DNA of 64,000 nt from Candidatus Arcticimaribacter forsetii (GTDB lineage: Bacteria > Bacteroidota > Bacteroidia > Flavobacteriales > Flavobacteriaceae), in assembly GCF_910589745.1 (NCBI RefSeq), contig NZ_OU342399.1, positions 744,001 to 808,000 on the forward strand, written 5' to 3'. The notes beneath the pieces are model-generated. The model searched no databases, was not told the DNA's origin, and was given only the letters and a program-made list of their open reading frames with translations. This document shows positions 24,463 through 33,929 of this stretch, one piece after another; position 1 is the stretch's first letter; each line of letters starts with the position of its first letter. The position numbers were made by a program, and so were the translations under genes.

Positions 24463-25814
24463 TTCCTGAATATTTTATTAGGAAAAACTACAGGACTTTC
24501 AATTCCATTTTTTCCAACTGTAGCAATACCAAAAAAGAAGTTGTCAATTACGATCCCTTTAAGAACAGCCTCGGAAACATTACCAACAAATCTGCTGTTG
24601 TCCCAAGTAGGGGAGGTGGTGTCTCTCCAGTAAATACGATAACCTTTAATGTCATCATCTTTTAATTTTGTCCATTTGAATTTGGCGGAATCCTCTACAA
24701 TTCCACCAATAGCTAGTTCTTTGACAGCGGGAGGTGCCCATGCGATAGAGGCTAAGTTGATTGCATTAACTGCTGTAAGTTTATTAGCATAATCAAAATT
24801 AACAGCTTCTAAAACGTCTCCATAAGCAATTCCATTTTCTATACGTATATCCTGGTGTTGTTGTGTATAGTTTTCATGAGCTTCCATAATTCGAATCCCT
24901 GCAAATCCAACATCATTGAATGGTCTGTGGTGACCGCCTCTTCCAAATCGATCCAGTCTGTAAATCATCTTTGGATTCATCTCTGGCATATATTTTTTAA
25001 CATTTGCATGAATATAACGGGCTAATTGTCTTGAAATTCCATCAACTTCACCTCCATAAAACCTTCTTCTTTTCCGTTCTCTTTCCGTTTCTGTTGGGGG
25101 AACCGGTTCTGAAAATATTCTAAAAGTTCGGTTGTCAATCACACCATCCACTCCACGAATATTTCCAATCATGTCATTATTTAAAATTCCAATGATTTCC
25201 CACCCTTGTTCTTTTGCATATTCAGCAAGCCCTTTTCCTCCAAATAATCCTTGTTCTTCACCAGCAAGTCCTGCATAAATTATACTGTTTTCAAAATTAT
25301 ATTTTGATAAAATACGAGCAGCTTCTATGGTTCCAGCCATTCCACTTGCATTGTCATTTGCACCAGGGGAGTCTTCTGTGTAATTGTTAGGATCAGAAAT
25401 TCGTGAATCAATATCTCCGCTCATTATAATGTAACGATTTGGATATTTAGTACCTCTTTGAATTGCGATGACATTATTAATCCATACTGGTTTTATAATT
25501 CTTCTACCATCTGGTTCCACATAGTTTTTTTGATAACTTACTTCAATACAATCGGAACATTGCTCAGAAATCTCTTTAAAGCTGTTGAAAATCCAGCGTC
25601 GAGCTGCACCGATTCCTCTGCTTTTAGAGAGGGTGTCACTTAAAGTGTGTCTAGTTCCGAAGTTGGCAAGAATTGTAATATCTTCCTCAATTCGATCGGA
25701 GGACACGTTTTCTATAATGTTGTAAAAATCGAGCTCTGATTGTGCAAGAACTTTATTAGGATAAATTAAGAGCGTAACGGTTAAAACAAGAGTAGATATT
25801 ATAAAGTTTTTCAT
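24459..25814 (-). CDS. Secreted M28 family zinc peptidase with C-terminal FN3-like domain
   Basis: A 451-residue protein with a signal peptide (1-24, ending NKVLAQ), an M28 aminopeptidase-like catalytic domain (about 30-350) and a fibronectin type III-like C-terminal domain (about 360-445, containing IKGYRIYWRDT). Recognisable M28 sites are PGANDNASG (Asp154), AGEEQGL (Glu186/187), NNDMIG (Asp214) and GGHHRPF (His295/296). The first usual His ligand of the HxD motif is Asp134 here (SGDIDS). I believe this is a subfamily trait rather than a defect, because all other motifs are intact. A charged insertion lies at about 240-252. It probably acts in the periplasm or outside the cell; the substrate is unknown. 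It appears monocistronic and shares its stop bases with the convergent chimeric gene. Confidence 0.85.
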   Translation of the reverse strand: MKNFIISTLVLTVTLLIYPNKVLAQSELDFYNIIENVSSDRIEEDITILANFGTRHTLSDTLSKSRGIGAARRWIFNSFKEISEQCSDCIEVSYQKNYVEPDGRRIIKPVWINNVIAIQRGTKYPNRYIIMSGDIDSRISDPNNYTEDSPGANDNASGMAGTIEAARILSKYNFENSIIYAGLAGEEQGLFGGKGLAEYAKEQGWEIIGILNNDMIGNIRGVDGVIDNRTFRIFSEPVPPTETERERKRRRFYGGEVDGISRQLARYIHANVKKYMPEMNPKMIYRLDRFGRGGHHRPFNDVGFAGIRIMEAHENYTQQHQDIRIENGIAYGDVLEAVNFDYANKLTAVNAINLASIAWAPPAVKELAIGGIVEDSAKFKWTKLKDDDIKGYRIYWRDTTSPTWDNSRFVGNVSEAVLKGIVIDNFFFGIATVGKNGIESPVVFPNKIFRN

Positions 25815-25892
25815 TTGTTTTTTTCAGTAAGTATTATTGTTAAGATTGTCTGAGTCGTACTCTTAAAAATAGAATTCTCCTTGTCATAAATA

Positions 25893-25927
25893 TATAAAAA
25901 AAACCTCCAAAAAATATTTGGAGGTTT
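25893..25927 (-). terminator. Rho-independent terminator of the fatty-acid unit
   Basis: Perfect 11-bp stem AAACCTCCAAA (25901-25911) with TTTGGAGGTTT (25917-25927), a 5-base loop and a run of T on the minus strand, 28 bases after the acyl-CoA dehydrogenase stop. Confidence 0.9.
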
Positions 25928-25954
25928 CTAAACAAAACAAAACTCTATAAAAAA

Positions 25955-27751
25955 TTAAAACGGGTATTTATTTTCTTCAATAAGTGTAGCGGCAATACTT
26001 CTTCTTAGCTCAACAACGTTAGGATATTTTTCATACCTGCTGTATTGTTTCATTCCAGAAAGCATTCCTTTGAGTTGAACACCTTCAGCAAAAGAAACGA
26101 TTGCTTCTTTTCCACTTTTATTGATATTCTCAATCGCATTATATAGATATAATTGAGTCATTTCTAACTGATTTTTTTGAGAGTCAATTCCAAAACGATC
26201 ACAATTTTTCTCTGTTCTTAATATCGCAGATTCAGCCATATAAATCTCTATTAGAATATCAGAAAGTGCGAGTATAATTTGTTGTTCAGTATCGAATTTA
26301 GGACCAAATTTCTGAACAGCAGCTCCAGTAATCATCAATAGGATTTTCTTCATATTTTTGATTAATTGCTTTTCTTCAGCTAATAAATCAGAAGAGATTT
26401 CACTTTTAGGAATTCCAGTCATTAATTCTTGACCAACAGCAGTTGCAGGAGACATTAAGTCAATCTGACCTTTAAATGCTTTTTTCAATAACATTCCTAT
26501 AGAAAGCATTCTGTTTATTTCATTAGTTCCTTCATAAATCCTTGAAATACGAGCATCTCTCCATGCCATTTCCATTGGAGCATCTGCTGAAAAGCCCATA
26601 CCTCCATAGATTTGTATTCCTTCATCTGTACAATCTTGCGCCTTTTCAGAAACCGCTACTTTAAGAATGGAACATTCGATTGCAAATTCTTCAACCCCTT
26701 TAAGTTCTGCTTCTTGGTGTGATAACCCATCTTCCAATAGATTGTTTATTTTTTCCTCGATATCAAAAGCAGCTCTATAACTAGCCGATTCACTTACGTA
26801 CGTGTTTGTTGCCATATTAGCAAGCTTGTATTTAATTGCGCCAAACTCTGCGATTGGAGTTTTAAATTGAACACGTTCCGTTGCATATTGTACTGCAAGC
26901 GAAGTAGTTCTTCTTTGCGCCTCTAAACAGGCTGCTGCTAGTTTTATGCGCCCAACATTTAAAGCATTCATTCCAATTTTAAATCCTTCTCCACGTCCAG
27001 CAAGCATGTTTTCAACAGGGACTTTAGTTTCATTGAAAAACACTTGACGCGTTGAAGAAGCTTTAATTCCAAGCTTATTTTCTTCATCACCTAAAGTAAT
27101 CCCATTATTTAAATCTTTAGGTACTATAAAACCTGTTATGTTCTTGTCATCTTCAATTCGTGCAAAGACAATTAAGATATCTGCGAAACCAGCATTGGTG
27201 ATCCACATTTTTTGTCCTGTTATCTTATAGTGTGTTCCATCTTCAGAAAGTACTGCTTTAGTTTTACCTGAGTTAGCATCAGATCCAGCTCCAGGTTCTG
27301 TAAGACAATATGCACCAAACCATTCACCTGTTGCAAGTTTACTTACATACTTTTGCTTTTGTTCTTCATTTCCATAAAGAGTTATTGGCATGGTTCCAAT
27401 ACCAGTATGAGCTCCAAAAGCAGTAGAGAAAGATCCATTGGCACCTGATATATAATCACAAACTAACATAGTAGATGTAAAGGGCATTCCAAGTCCATTG
27501 TATTCCTCAGGGACAGCAACTCCTAGAAACCCTAACTCACCCGCTTTTGACATTAACTCTTGAGTTAAATCAAAATCTTTTTGTTCAAAACGTTCTCTAT
27601 TAGGAACAATATCTCGATCAACAAATTCTTGAACAGATTCCTTCATCATGATTTGTTCCTCATTGAAATCTTCAGGAGTAAAAACATCTCTAGCGTCTGT
27701 TTCTTTAACTACAAATTCTCCGCCTTTGATATTGATTTTAGTGTTTTCCAT
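25955..27751 (-). CDS. Acyl-CoA dehydrogenase, long (VLCAD-like) type
   Basis: A 598-residue FAD enzyme of beta-oxidation that oxidises acyl-CoA to trans-2-enoyl-CoA. The core spans about residues 30-430: the family signature AYCLTEPGAGSDA (147-159), KMWITNAGFADI for flavin contacts, and the catalytic glutamate at about 407 in RIYEGTNEINRM. The roughly 170-residue C-terminal extension is the one found in VLCAD/ACAD9-like members, which act on long chains. The gene starts 18 bases after the marR stop, so the two are cotranscribed. In related flavobacteria, as I recall, a hydroxyacyl-CoA dehydrogenase gene and a thiolase gene sit between the regulator and this enzyme; both are absent here. A strong terminator follows. 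Confidence 0.93.
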   Translation of the reverse strand: MENTKINIKGGEFVVKETDARDVFTPEDFNEEQIMMKESVQEFVDRDIVPNRERFEQKDFDLTQELMSKAGELGFLGVAVPEEYNGLGMPFTSTMLVCDYISGANGSFSTAFGAHTGIGTMPITLYGNEEQKQKYVSKLATGEWFGAYCLTEPGAGSDANSGKTKAVLSEDGTHYKITGQKMWITNAGFADILIVFARIEDDKNITGFIVPKDLNNGITLGDEENKLGIKASSTRQVFFNETKVPVENMLAGRGEGFKIGMNALNVGRIKLAAACLEAQRRTTSLAVQYATERVQFKTPIAEFGAIKYKLANMATNTYVSESASYRAAFDIEEKINNLLEDGLSHQEAELKGVEEFAIECSILKVAVSEKAQDCTDEGIQIYGGMGFSADAPMEMAWRDARISRIYEGTNEINRMLSIGMLLKKAFKGQIDLMSPATAVGQELMTGIPKSEISSDLLAEEKQLIKNMKKILLMITGAAVQKFGPKFDTEQQIILALSDILIEIYMAESAILRTEKNCDRFGIDSQKNQLEMTQLYLYNAIENINKSGKEAIVSFAEGVQLKGMLSGMKQYSRYEKYPNVVELRRSIAATLIEENKYPF

Positions 27752-27769
27752 TTTAATTATAAGATTATA

Positions 27770-28207
27770 TTAGACTGTTTTACTTAATTCATTCTGCTCT
27801 ACTTTCATTTTAATAAATTCAATTACTTCAAAAAAGTGTTCCATTTTTTTTGGGTCCATATTTTTAAAAATCGAGTTATTAAATTCTAAAACAGTTTCTT
27901 TTGAGACATCTCTTTTTTCTTTTCCTTGCTCTGTTAAAAAAATCAAAACGCCTCTACCATCATTTGGATTTGGTCTACGCTCAATATAACCTCGTTCTTC
28001 CATTGTATTGAGTATTCTGGATAGGCTAGTAGGTTCAATTCCCATTTTTGGTCCAAGCGCAGTCGAAGGAGTTCCCTCTGCATCTATTGATAACAGAGTG
28101 AATCCCATTGACATGGTAGAATCATAAGCAGCGGCTTTCTCATTGTACATGTTGGTGATTAACTGCCAAGTGGTTCTTAATGCGTATTCTATTGTAATTG
28201 GTTTCAA
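27770..28207 (-). CDS. MarR family transcriptional regulator
   Basis: A winged-helix regulator of about 146 residues. The DNA-binding region contains GPKMGIEPTSLSRILNTMEE followed by the wing RRPNPNDGRGVLIFLTEQG. The longest frame begins at 28282, but that ATG lies inside a 46-bp palindrome and upstream of a TATATTTG promoter box. I therefore prefer the TTG at 28207, which gives (M)KPITIEYALRTTWQ, the usual start of flavobacterial homologues. By position next to an acyl-CoA ligase and an acyl-CoA dehydrogenase it probably controls fatty-acid use, possibly sensing an acyl-CoA, and represses its own operon through the palindrome. Ligand and regulon are inferred. Confidence 0.85.
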   Translation of the reverse strand: MKPITIEYALRTTWQLITNMYNEKAAAYDSTMSMGFTLLSIDAEGTPSTALGPKMGIEPTSLSRILNTMEERGYIERRPNPNDGRGVLIFLTEQGKEKRDVSKETVLEFNNSIFKNMDPKKMEHFFEVIEFIKMKVEQNELSKTV

Positions 28208-28224
28208 TCTTCTTGTTATTTGTT

Positions 28225-28232
28225 CAAATATA
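28225..28232 (-). promoter_or_regulatory. Promoter -7 box of marR / acyl-CoA dehydrogenase unit
   Basis: TATATTTG on the minus strand is an exact TAnnTTTG. The palindromic operator lies just upstream over the expected -33 region, so a bound repressor would block RNA polymerase. The predicted leader to the TTG start is only about 12 bases. Confidence 0.65.
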
Positions 28233-28240
28233 GTAATTTT

Positions 28241-28286
28241 TACTATGCATACATAATTATGTTTACATAATAATGTATGCATAGTA
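28241..28286. promoter_or_regulatory. 46-bp palindromic operator candidate
   Basis: Two 22-base arms, TACTATGCATACATAATTATGT (broken here as TACTATGCATACAT + AATTATGT) and its inverted copy, differ at one position and are separated by TT. Each arm contains the 8-bp palindrome TATGCATA (28244-28251 and 28276-28283). The two centres are 32 bp apart, about three helical turns. Binding by the adjacent MarR protein is inferred. Confidence 0.7.
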
Positions 28287-28295
28287 TATTGTCAA

Positions 28296-28326
28296 AACTA
28301 AACCCCTGTTTAAGAGGGGTTTAGTT
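28296..28326 (-). terminator. Terminator of the acyl-CoA ligase gene
   Basis: Perfect 12-bp stem AACTAAACCCCT (28296-28307) with AGGGGTTTAGTT (28315-28326) and a 7-base loop. It starts directly at the ligase stop codon and is followed on the minus strand by a short T run. It separates the ligase transcript from the marR promoter. Confidence 0.8.
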
Positions 28327-30096
28327 CTATGAATATATTTTATCAAAGAGTGTTTTGTATTTTTCTTTAACAATCTTTCGTTTTACTTTCATGGTGGGAG
28401 TAAGGTGTCCTAGCTCAATACTCCATATTTCTGGAGTAAGCTCGAATTTTTTTACCTGTTCCCATTTCCCAAATGTAGGATTGTATTCGTCAATATCTTT
28501 TTGAATCGCCTCTTTAACCTCTTGACTGGAACAGATTGCCTCAACTGATGGTTCAATATTAAGTTTTTGATCTTTAATCCAATTTTCAATATGTTCAAAA
28601 GCAGGTTGTATTAATGCTGCTGGCATCTTTTGACCTTCCCCAATGACCATTATCTGCTCAATGAATAGGGATTGTTTCATTTTATTTTCTATCAATTGAG
28701 GAGCAATGTACTTTCCTCCAGATGTTTTGAAAAGTTGTTTTTTACGGTCTGTAATTTTTAAGAATCCATCAGAATCAATTTCCCCTATATCACCAGTATG
28801 GAAATATCCCTCTTTAATAACTTCAGCGGTTTTTTCGGGGTCTTTATAATAACCTTGCATTACATTTGGTCCTTTACACAAAATTTCTCCGTCCTCTGCT
28901 ATTTTAAGTTCTACGTTTTCAATAGCTCTACCCACACAACCGAACTTAAGTCCACGATTATTTAGATCGCTTACTGTTAATACAGGAGAGGTTTCGGTTA
29001 AGCCATATCCCTCGCAGATAGTTATTCCTGCTGCGCTAAATACTCGGGCTAATCGGGGTTGTAAAGCTGCACTTCCAGAGCTTATCGTATGCAGATTTCC
29101 TCCCAAGGCTGCTTTCCATTTAGAAAAAATTAATTTACGTGCAATTTTAAGTTTAAATTCATACCAAAATCCGTTGGCTCCATAAGGTTCGTATTGTAAC
29201 CCGAGGTCAACCGCCCAATAAAAGAGTTTTTGTTTTATTCCGTCTAAATCTGCACCACGTGCATATATTTTATCAAAAACTTTCTCTAGAAGTCTCGGAA
29301 CTGCAGTCATGAAATACGGGTTTACTTCATTTAAGTTATCAGATATTTTTTCTAACGACTCAGCGAAGTAAATTCCAATCCCTTGATAATAGTATATGTA
29401 AAGAATTACACGTTCATAAATATGACAGACTGGTAAAAAGCTTAATGCATGTGTTTTTCCTATTTCTAATGGAAGTCTTTTTGCAGAGGATATAACATTA
29501 GATACAATATTTTTATGATTAAGCATTACTCCTTTTGGTACTCCAGTAGTTCCAGAGGTGTATATAATCGTAGCTAAGTCTTCAGTGTCCACATTTTTCT
29601 TAGCTTCCTCGACTAACTTTTGTGTTTCCTTGTCCTCAGCATCGCTGAGTAAATCTTTCCAAGATAGACAATCCTTAGTATCGTCAAAAGAATAGATTTC
29701 TTTTAGTGTAGGAATATTTTTTCGAACAGTATTTAGTTTGGTTAAAATTTCTTCATCAGAAATAAAGCAATATTGACTCTCGGAATGATTTAAAACATAT
29801 TCGTATTCTGGAGCTGTAATCGTTGGGTAGATTGGAACTGTGACTGCTCCAAGCTGAAGAATACCAAGATCCATGATACACCATTCCGTTCTGTTATTTG
29901 TAGAGATTAGGGCTACTTTATCTCCTTTTTTTACTCCTAATTTTATAAGCGAACGACTTACCTGTTGAACTTTTTGATAAAACGATTCTGTTGAAATACT
30001 TTCCCAGATTCCATTGTATTTGGTGGTTACACTTTTATCTAAAGGAACAGTATTTCTTTGTATTTCTAAAAACTCAAATAATCTAGTTGGATTCAT
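28327..30096 (-). CDS. fadD-like: Long-chain fatty-acid-CoA ligase (AMP-forming)
   Basis: About 589 residues from the preferred ATG at 30096 (MNPTRLFEF); an earlier in-frame ATG at 30141 would add 15 residues without family precedent. It is an ANL-superfamily adenylating enzyme. The P-loop-like A3 motif is TIIYTSGTTGVPKGV, the A5 motif is EGYGLTETSPV, and the A7/A8 motifs are YFHTGDIGEIDSDGFLKITD and DRKKQLFKTSGGKY. It activates fatty acids to acyl-CoA, feeding the acyl-CoA dehydrogenase encoded two genes downstream. Its own terminator lies between it and marR. It follows purL by only 83 bases on the same strand but is not functionally related to it. Confidence 0.92.
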   Translation of the reverse strand: MNPTRLFEFLEIQRNTVPLDKSVTTKYNGIWESISTESFYQKVQQVSRSLIKLGVKKGDKVALISTNNRTEWCIMDLGILQLGAVTVPIYPTITAPEYEYVLNHSESQYCFISDEEILTKLNTVRKNIPTLKEIYSFDDTKDCLSWKDLLSDAEDKETQKLVEEAKKNVDTEDLATIIYTSGTTGVPKGVMLNHKNIVSNVISSAKRLPLEIGKTHALSFLPVCHIYERVILYIYYYQGIGIYFAESLEKISDNLNEVNPYFMTAVPRLLEKVFDKIYARGADLDGIKQKLFYWAVDLGLQYEPYGANGFWYEFKLKIARKLIFSKWKAALGGNLHTISSGSAALQPRLARVFSAAGITICEGYGLTETSPVLTVSDLNNRGLKFGCVGRAIENVELKIAEDGEILCKGPNVMQGYYKDPEKTAEVIKEGYFHTGDIGEIDSDGFLKITDRKKQLFKTSGGKYIAPQLIENKMKQSLFIEQIMVIGEGQKMPAALIQPAFEHIENWIKDQKLNIEPSVEAICSSQEVKEAIQKDIDEYNPTFGKWEQVKKFELTPEIWSIELGHLTPTMKVKRKIVKEKYKTLFDKIYS

Positions 30097-30179
30097 TGTA
30101 AAAAAATTAGTTACTAAATGTACCCAAATATTTTTTAACAACGAAAGTAAATGTAATTACAATAAAAAAAATATTGTTT

Positions 30180-33100
30180 TTACTTGTTCAACCAGGAATA
30201 GGCATTGTTAAAAGTCATCATCCAAGGGGTAATCTCGTCATTTCGATCTGCCTCATAATGCCCCCAATTCCATGGAAAAGTTGATCGTTCCAAGTGAGGC
30301 ATCATTACTAAATGACGACCATCATCGCTACATAGCATCGCAGCATTGTAGTCAGATCCATTAGGATTCGCTGGATATTCTTCATATCCATAGGTCCCAG
30401 GAATTTGATATTGGTTTCTTTCTAAGGGTAAAGAAAACTTTCCTTCCCCGTGGGCAGCCCAAATACCTAATGTACTTCCTTCCATTCCTTTTAATAAAAT
30501 AGAACTACTTTCTTGAAGTTTTACAGAGGTGAATGTGCATTCGAACTTTCCTGAATTGTTATGAAGCATTTTTGGCTTTTCATTATGATCAGGAGTAATA
30601 AGTCCTAATTCAACAAATAATTGACATCCATTACAAACTCCAAGGGATAATGTATCTGGACGGGCAAAGAAATTATCTAGTGCTTTCTTTGCTTTTTCAT
30701 TATATTTAAATGCTCCTGCCCAACCTTTTGCAGAACCTAAAACATCGGAGTTAGAAAAACCTCCAACGGCAACGATAAACTGAATATCCTCTAACGTTTC
30801 TCTTCCTTCTATAAGATCGGTCATATGAACGTCACGAACATCAAAACCTGCGATGTACATGGCATAAGCCATTTCTCTTTCGGAATTACTTCCTTTTTCT
30901 CGAATAACGGCTGCTTTAATTTTATTTGTTGGAGTTGTTTTAAGTTTTCCTGAAAATGAAGCAGGGAATTTATATTGAAGAGGTTGCTTATTAATATTTT
31001 TAAATCGATCGTCAGAACAATTTTTTTCCGTCTGTTCTGCGTCTAAAAGAGCAGAAGTTTTATACCAAGTTCTACGAAGTTCATCTATTGAAAAATCAGA
31101 ATTAAATTCATGATTCTTTAGAGACAGTGTTGCTTCTGTTTTAACAGAACCAAGTTTAATGCATTTAATTCCAGCTGAACCGAAGAATTCCGTAAGATTT
31201 TCGTTGGATTGGACAAGGATACCGATTTTCTCTGAAAATAAAACACGTGCTGTATCTTGTTCTCCTAGAGCACTTAAATCTATATCAAGTCCAATTCCTA
31301 GGCTCGGAAAACAAAGTTCAAGAAGAGACGTAATTAAACCTCCAGACCCGATGTCGTGACCAGCGTTTATTTTATTCGATTTAATAAGGTCTTGAACCTT
31401 ATTAAAAGCGCTGTTAAAATAAGCAGCATCTTTAACAGAGGGAACTTCAGTTCCAATTGCATTTCTTATTTGCGCAAAAGAAGATCCTCCCAAATGAAAT
31501 TCATCTTTAGATAGATCGATATAGTATAAAGATCCACCATTTGATTTTAATACTGGAGTTACAATGTTTGAAACATCACTACAAGCTCCAGCCGCAGAAA
31601 TTATTACGGTCCCAGGAGCTTTTACCTCTTGGTCTTTATATTTTTGTTTCATAGAAAGGGAATCCTTTCCTGTTGGAATATTAATTCCTAAAGCTATTGC
31701 AAAATCAGAACATGCTTCAACAGCTTCATAAAGCCTTGCGTCTTCACCAGCATTGTTGCATGGCCACATCCAGTTAGCCGAAAGCGATACCGATGTTAAT
31801 CCATTCTCCAGTGGAGCCCAAACTATATTCGTTAAAGATTCAGCTATTGCATTTATACTTCCTGCCCTTGGATCGATTAACCCAGTAAGAGGAGCGTGTC
31901 CTATAGAAGTCGCAATTCCACTCGTTCCTGTAAAGTCCAGAGCCATAACACCGCAATTACTTAATGGTAGCTGAAGCTCTCCAACACATTGTTGTTGCGC
32001 AACTCTTCCTGTTACACATCGGTCTACTTTGTTTGTAAGCCAATCTTTACATGCTACAGCTTCAATTTGAAGTACTTGACTGATGTAGTGTTTTAAGTCG
32101 TTTGAGTTGTATTCAACTTCTTTGAAATCAACCTTTTTCGTTTGATCTTGCATTAAAGTTTTAGGTGAGCTTCCAAATAATGCACTTAGATCTAAATCAA
32201 TTGGAGTTTCGTCTCTTTTTTCTGAATGAAAAGAAAAATGATCGTCTTCTGTAACAACACCGACGTCATAAAAAGGAGCTCGCTCTCGATCAGCAATTTT
32301 TTCTAAAATTCGTGCATCCTCTTCTTTTAAAATTAATCCCATTCTTTCTTGAGATTCATTTCCAATAATTTCTTTTGCAGATAGGGTAGGGTCTCCAAGT
32401 GGAAGTTTATCAATACTAATGGCCCCACCAGTTTCTTCTACTAATTCAGAAAGACAATTTAGGTGTCCTCCAGCTCCATGATCATGGATCGATATGATTG
32501 GGTTTCTTGCACTTTCAACTAAAGCTCTAATAGCATTAGCAACTCTTTTTTGCATTTCTGGATTTGAACGTTGTATTGCATTCAATTCAATCGAACTTCC
32601 AAAAGCTCCAGTGTCAGCAGAAGAGACAGCAGCTCCACCCATACCTATTCGATAGTTATCTCCACCGAGAATAATGATACGATCTCCCTTTTTTGGAACG
32701 CTTTTTTGAGCTTGTTCTTTCTTACCAAATCCAATCCCACCAGCTTGCATGATAACTTTGTCATAACCCAGTTGATGCTCTCCCTCTTGATGTTCGAAAG
32801 TCAAAACAGAACCGCTAATAAGGGGTTGTCCAAATTTATTACCGAAGTCGGAAGCACCATTCGATGCTTTAATTAAAATTTCAAGTGGAGTTTGGTAAAG
32901 CCAATCCCGTTTTTTGAAACCATTTTCCCAAGTACTTTTTTCAGAAACTCTTGAGTAAGGAGTCATATAAACAGCTGTTCCAGCTAATGGTAAGGAACCT
33001 TTTCCTCCAGCTAAACGGTCTCTTATTTCTCCTCCAGAACCAGTTGCAGCTCCGTTAAAAGGCTCTACAGTAGTTGGAAAATTATGTGTTTCAGCTTTTA

Positions 33101-33827
33101 AAGAAATTACAGTTTCTATTTTTTGTTTTTGATAAGAACTTGGAACATCTCCCTTTTCGGGTGCGAATTGTTCTATGCTTGGACCTTCAATAAATGCAAC
33201 ATTATCTTTGTAAGCAGAAATAATTGTATTTGGATTTTGCTTTGATGTTTCTTTAATCATTTGAAAAAGACTCTTTTCTTTTTCTTCTTGATCAATAATA
33301 AAAGTTCCATTGAAAATTTTGTGTCTACAGTGCTCAGAATTCACTTGCGAAAACCCAAAAACTTCAGAATCGGTTAATGGTCTACCTAGATCTTTAGACA
33401 GGGAGTTAAGATAGTCTACTTCTTCCTCATTTAGAGCTAAACCTTCTTTCGTGTTATAGTTTGCAATGTCTTCTATGTTTTTTACTTTTTCAGGCTCAAG
33501 TTCAATCTTAAACAGATCACTATTCAGCTTTTCAAATTGTTGAACAAGCATATAATCGATTACATCCGTTTTAGATTCTGGGATATATTTTTCGATTCTT
33601 AAAATCCCTTCGATTCCCATGTTTTGAGTGATCTCAACAGCATTTGTACTCCAAGGAGTAATCATAGTAGCTCTAGGACCGTAGTAAGTTTCTGTAAGAT
33701 TTTCAGATTCAATGCTTGGAAGATTTCCAAACAGCCATTGTAATTTTTCTATTGAGTTGGTTGATAGATCTTTGCTTGTCTCAACTGCAAAGATTTCATC
33801 CTGAGGTAAACCAAAAAAATGGATCAT
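30180..33827 (-). CDS. purL: Phosphoribosylformylglycinamidine synthase (large single-chain type)
   Basis: 1,215 residues, matching the single-chain FGAM synthase of proteobacteria and Bacteroidota rather than the split PurLQS type. It converts FGAR, glutamine and ATP to FGAM in purine synthesis. In order: an N-terminal PurS-like domain, a linker, two AIRS-type ATP-binding halves (motifs SEHCRHKIF, KAETHNFPTTVEPFNGAATG, ISIHDHGAGG, and a second DSLSMKQ / NAGHDIGSGGL), and a C-terminal class I glutaminase with nucleophile Cys in SLGVCNGCQ and catalytic His in MPHLERS. No truncation is seen. The gap to the upstream methyltransferase gene is about 100 bases. Confidence 0.97.
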   Translation of the reverse strand: MIHFFGLPQDEIFAVETSKDLSTNSIEKLQWLFGNLPSIESENLTETYYGPRATMITPWSTNAVEITQNMGIEGILRIEKYIPESKTDVIDYMLVQQFEKLNSDLFKIELEPEKVKNIEDIANYNTKEGLALNEEEVDYLNSLSKDLGRPLTDSEVFGFSQVNSEHCRHKIFNGTFIIDQEEKEKSLFQMIKETSKQNPNTIISAYKDNVAFIEGPSIEQFAPEKGDVPSSYQKQKIETVISLKAETHNFPTTVEPFNGAATGSGGEIRDRLAGGKGSLPLAGTAVYMTPYSRVSEKSTWENGFKKRDWLYQTPLEILIKASNGASDFGNKFGQPLISGSVLTFEHQEGEHQLGYDKVIMQAGGIGFGKKEQAQKSVPKKGDRIIILGGDNYRIGMGGAAVSSADTGAFGSSIELNAIQRSNPEMQKRVANAIRALVESARNPIISIHDHGAGGHLNCLSELVEETGGAISIDKLPLGDPTLSAKEIIGNESQERMGLILKEEDARILEKIADRERAPFYDVGVVTEDDHFSFHSEKRDETPIDLDLSALFGSSPKTLMQDQTKKVDFKEVEYNSNDLKHYISQVLQIEAVACKDWLTNKVDRCVTGRVAQQQCVGELQLPLSNCGVMALDFTGTSGIATSIGHAPLTGLIDPRAGSINAIAESLTNIVWAPLENGLTSVSLSANWMWPCNNAGEDARLYEAVEACSDFAIALGINIPTGKDSLSMKQKYKDQEVKAPGTVIISAAGACSDVSNIVTPVLKSNGGSLYYIDLSKDEFHLGGSSFAQIRNAIGTEVPSVKDAAYFNSAFNKVQDLIKSNKINAGHDIGSGGLITSLLELCFPSLGIGLDIDLSALGEQDTARVLFSEKIGILVQSNENLTEFFGSAGIKCIKLGSVKTEATLSLKNHEFNSDFSIDELRRTWYKTSALLDAEQTEKNCSDDRFKNINKQPLQYKFPASFSGKLKTTPTNKIKAAVIREKGSNSEREMAYAMYIAGFDVRDVHMTDLIEGRETLEDIQFIVAVGGFSNSDVLGSAKGWAGAFKYNEKAKKALDNFFARPDTLSLGVCNGCQLFVELGLITPDHNEKPKMLHNNSGKFECTFTSVKLQESSSILLKGMEGSTLGIWAAHGEGKFSLPLERNQYQIPGTYGYEEYPANPNGSDYNAAMLCSDDGRHLVMMPHLERSTFPWNWGHYEADRNDEITPWMMTFNNAYSWLNK

Positions 33828-33929
33828 AGATAGTTTGTATTTCTAGGCTGTAAATTTACATATTTTTTATGCAAAGAAACACTTGAATTACAATGGTTTT
33901 TCAGACAGTTTTCCGAATGTTATTCACAA

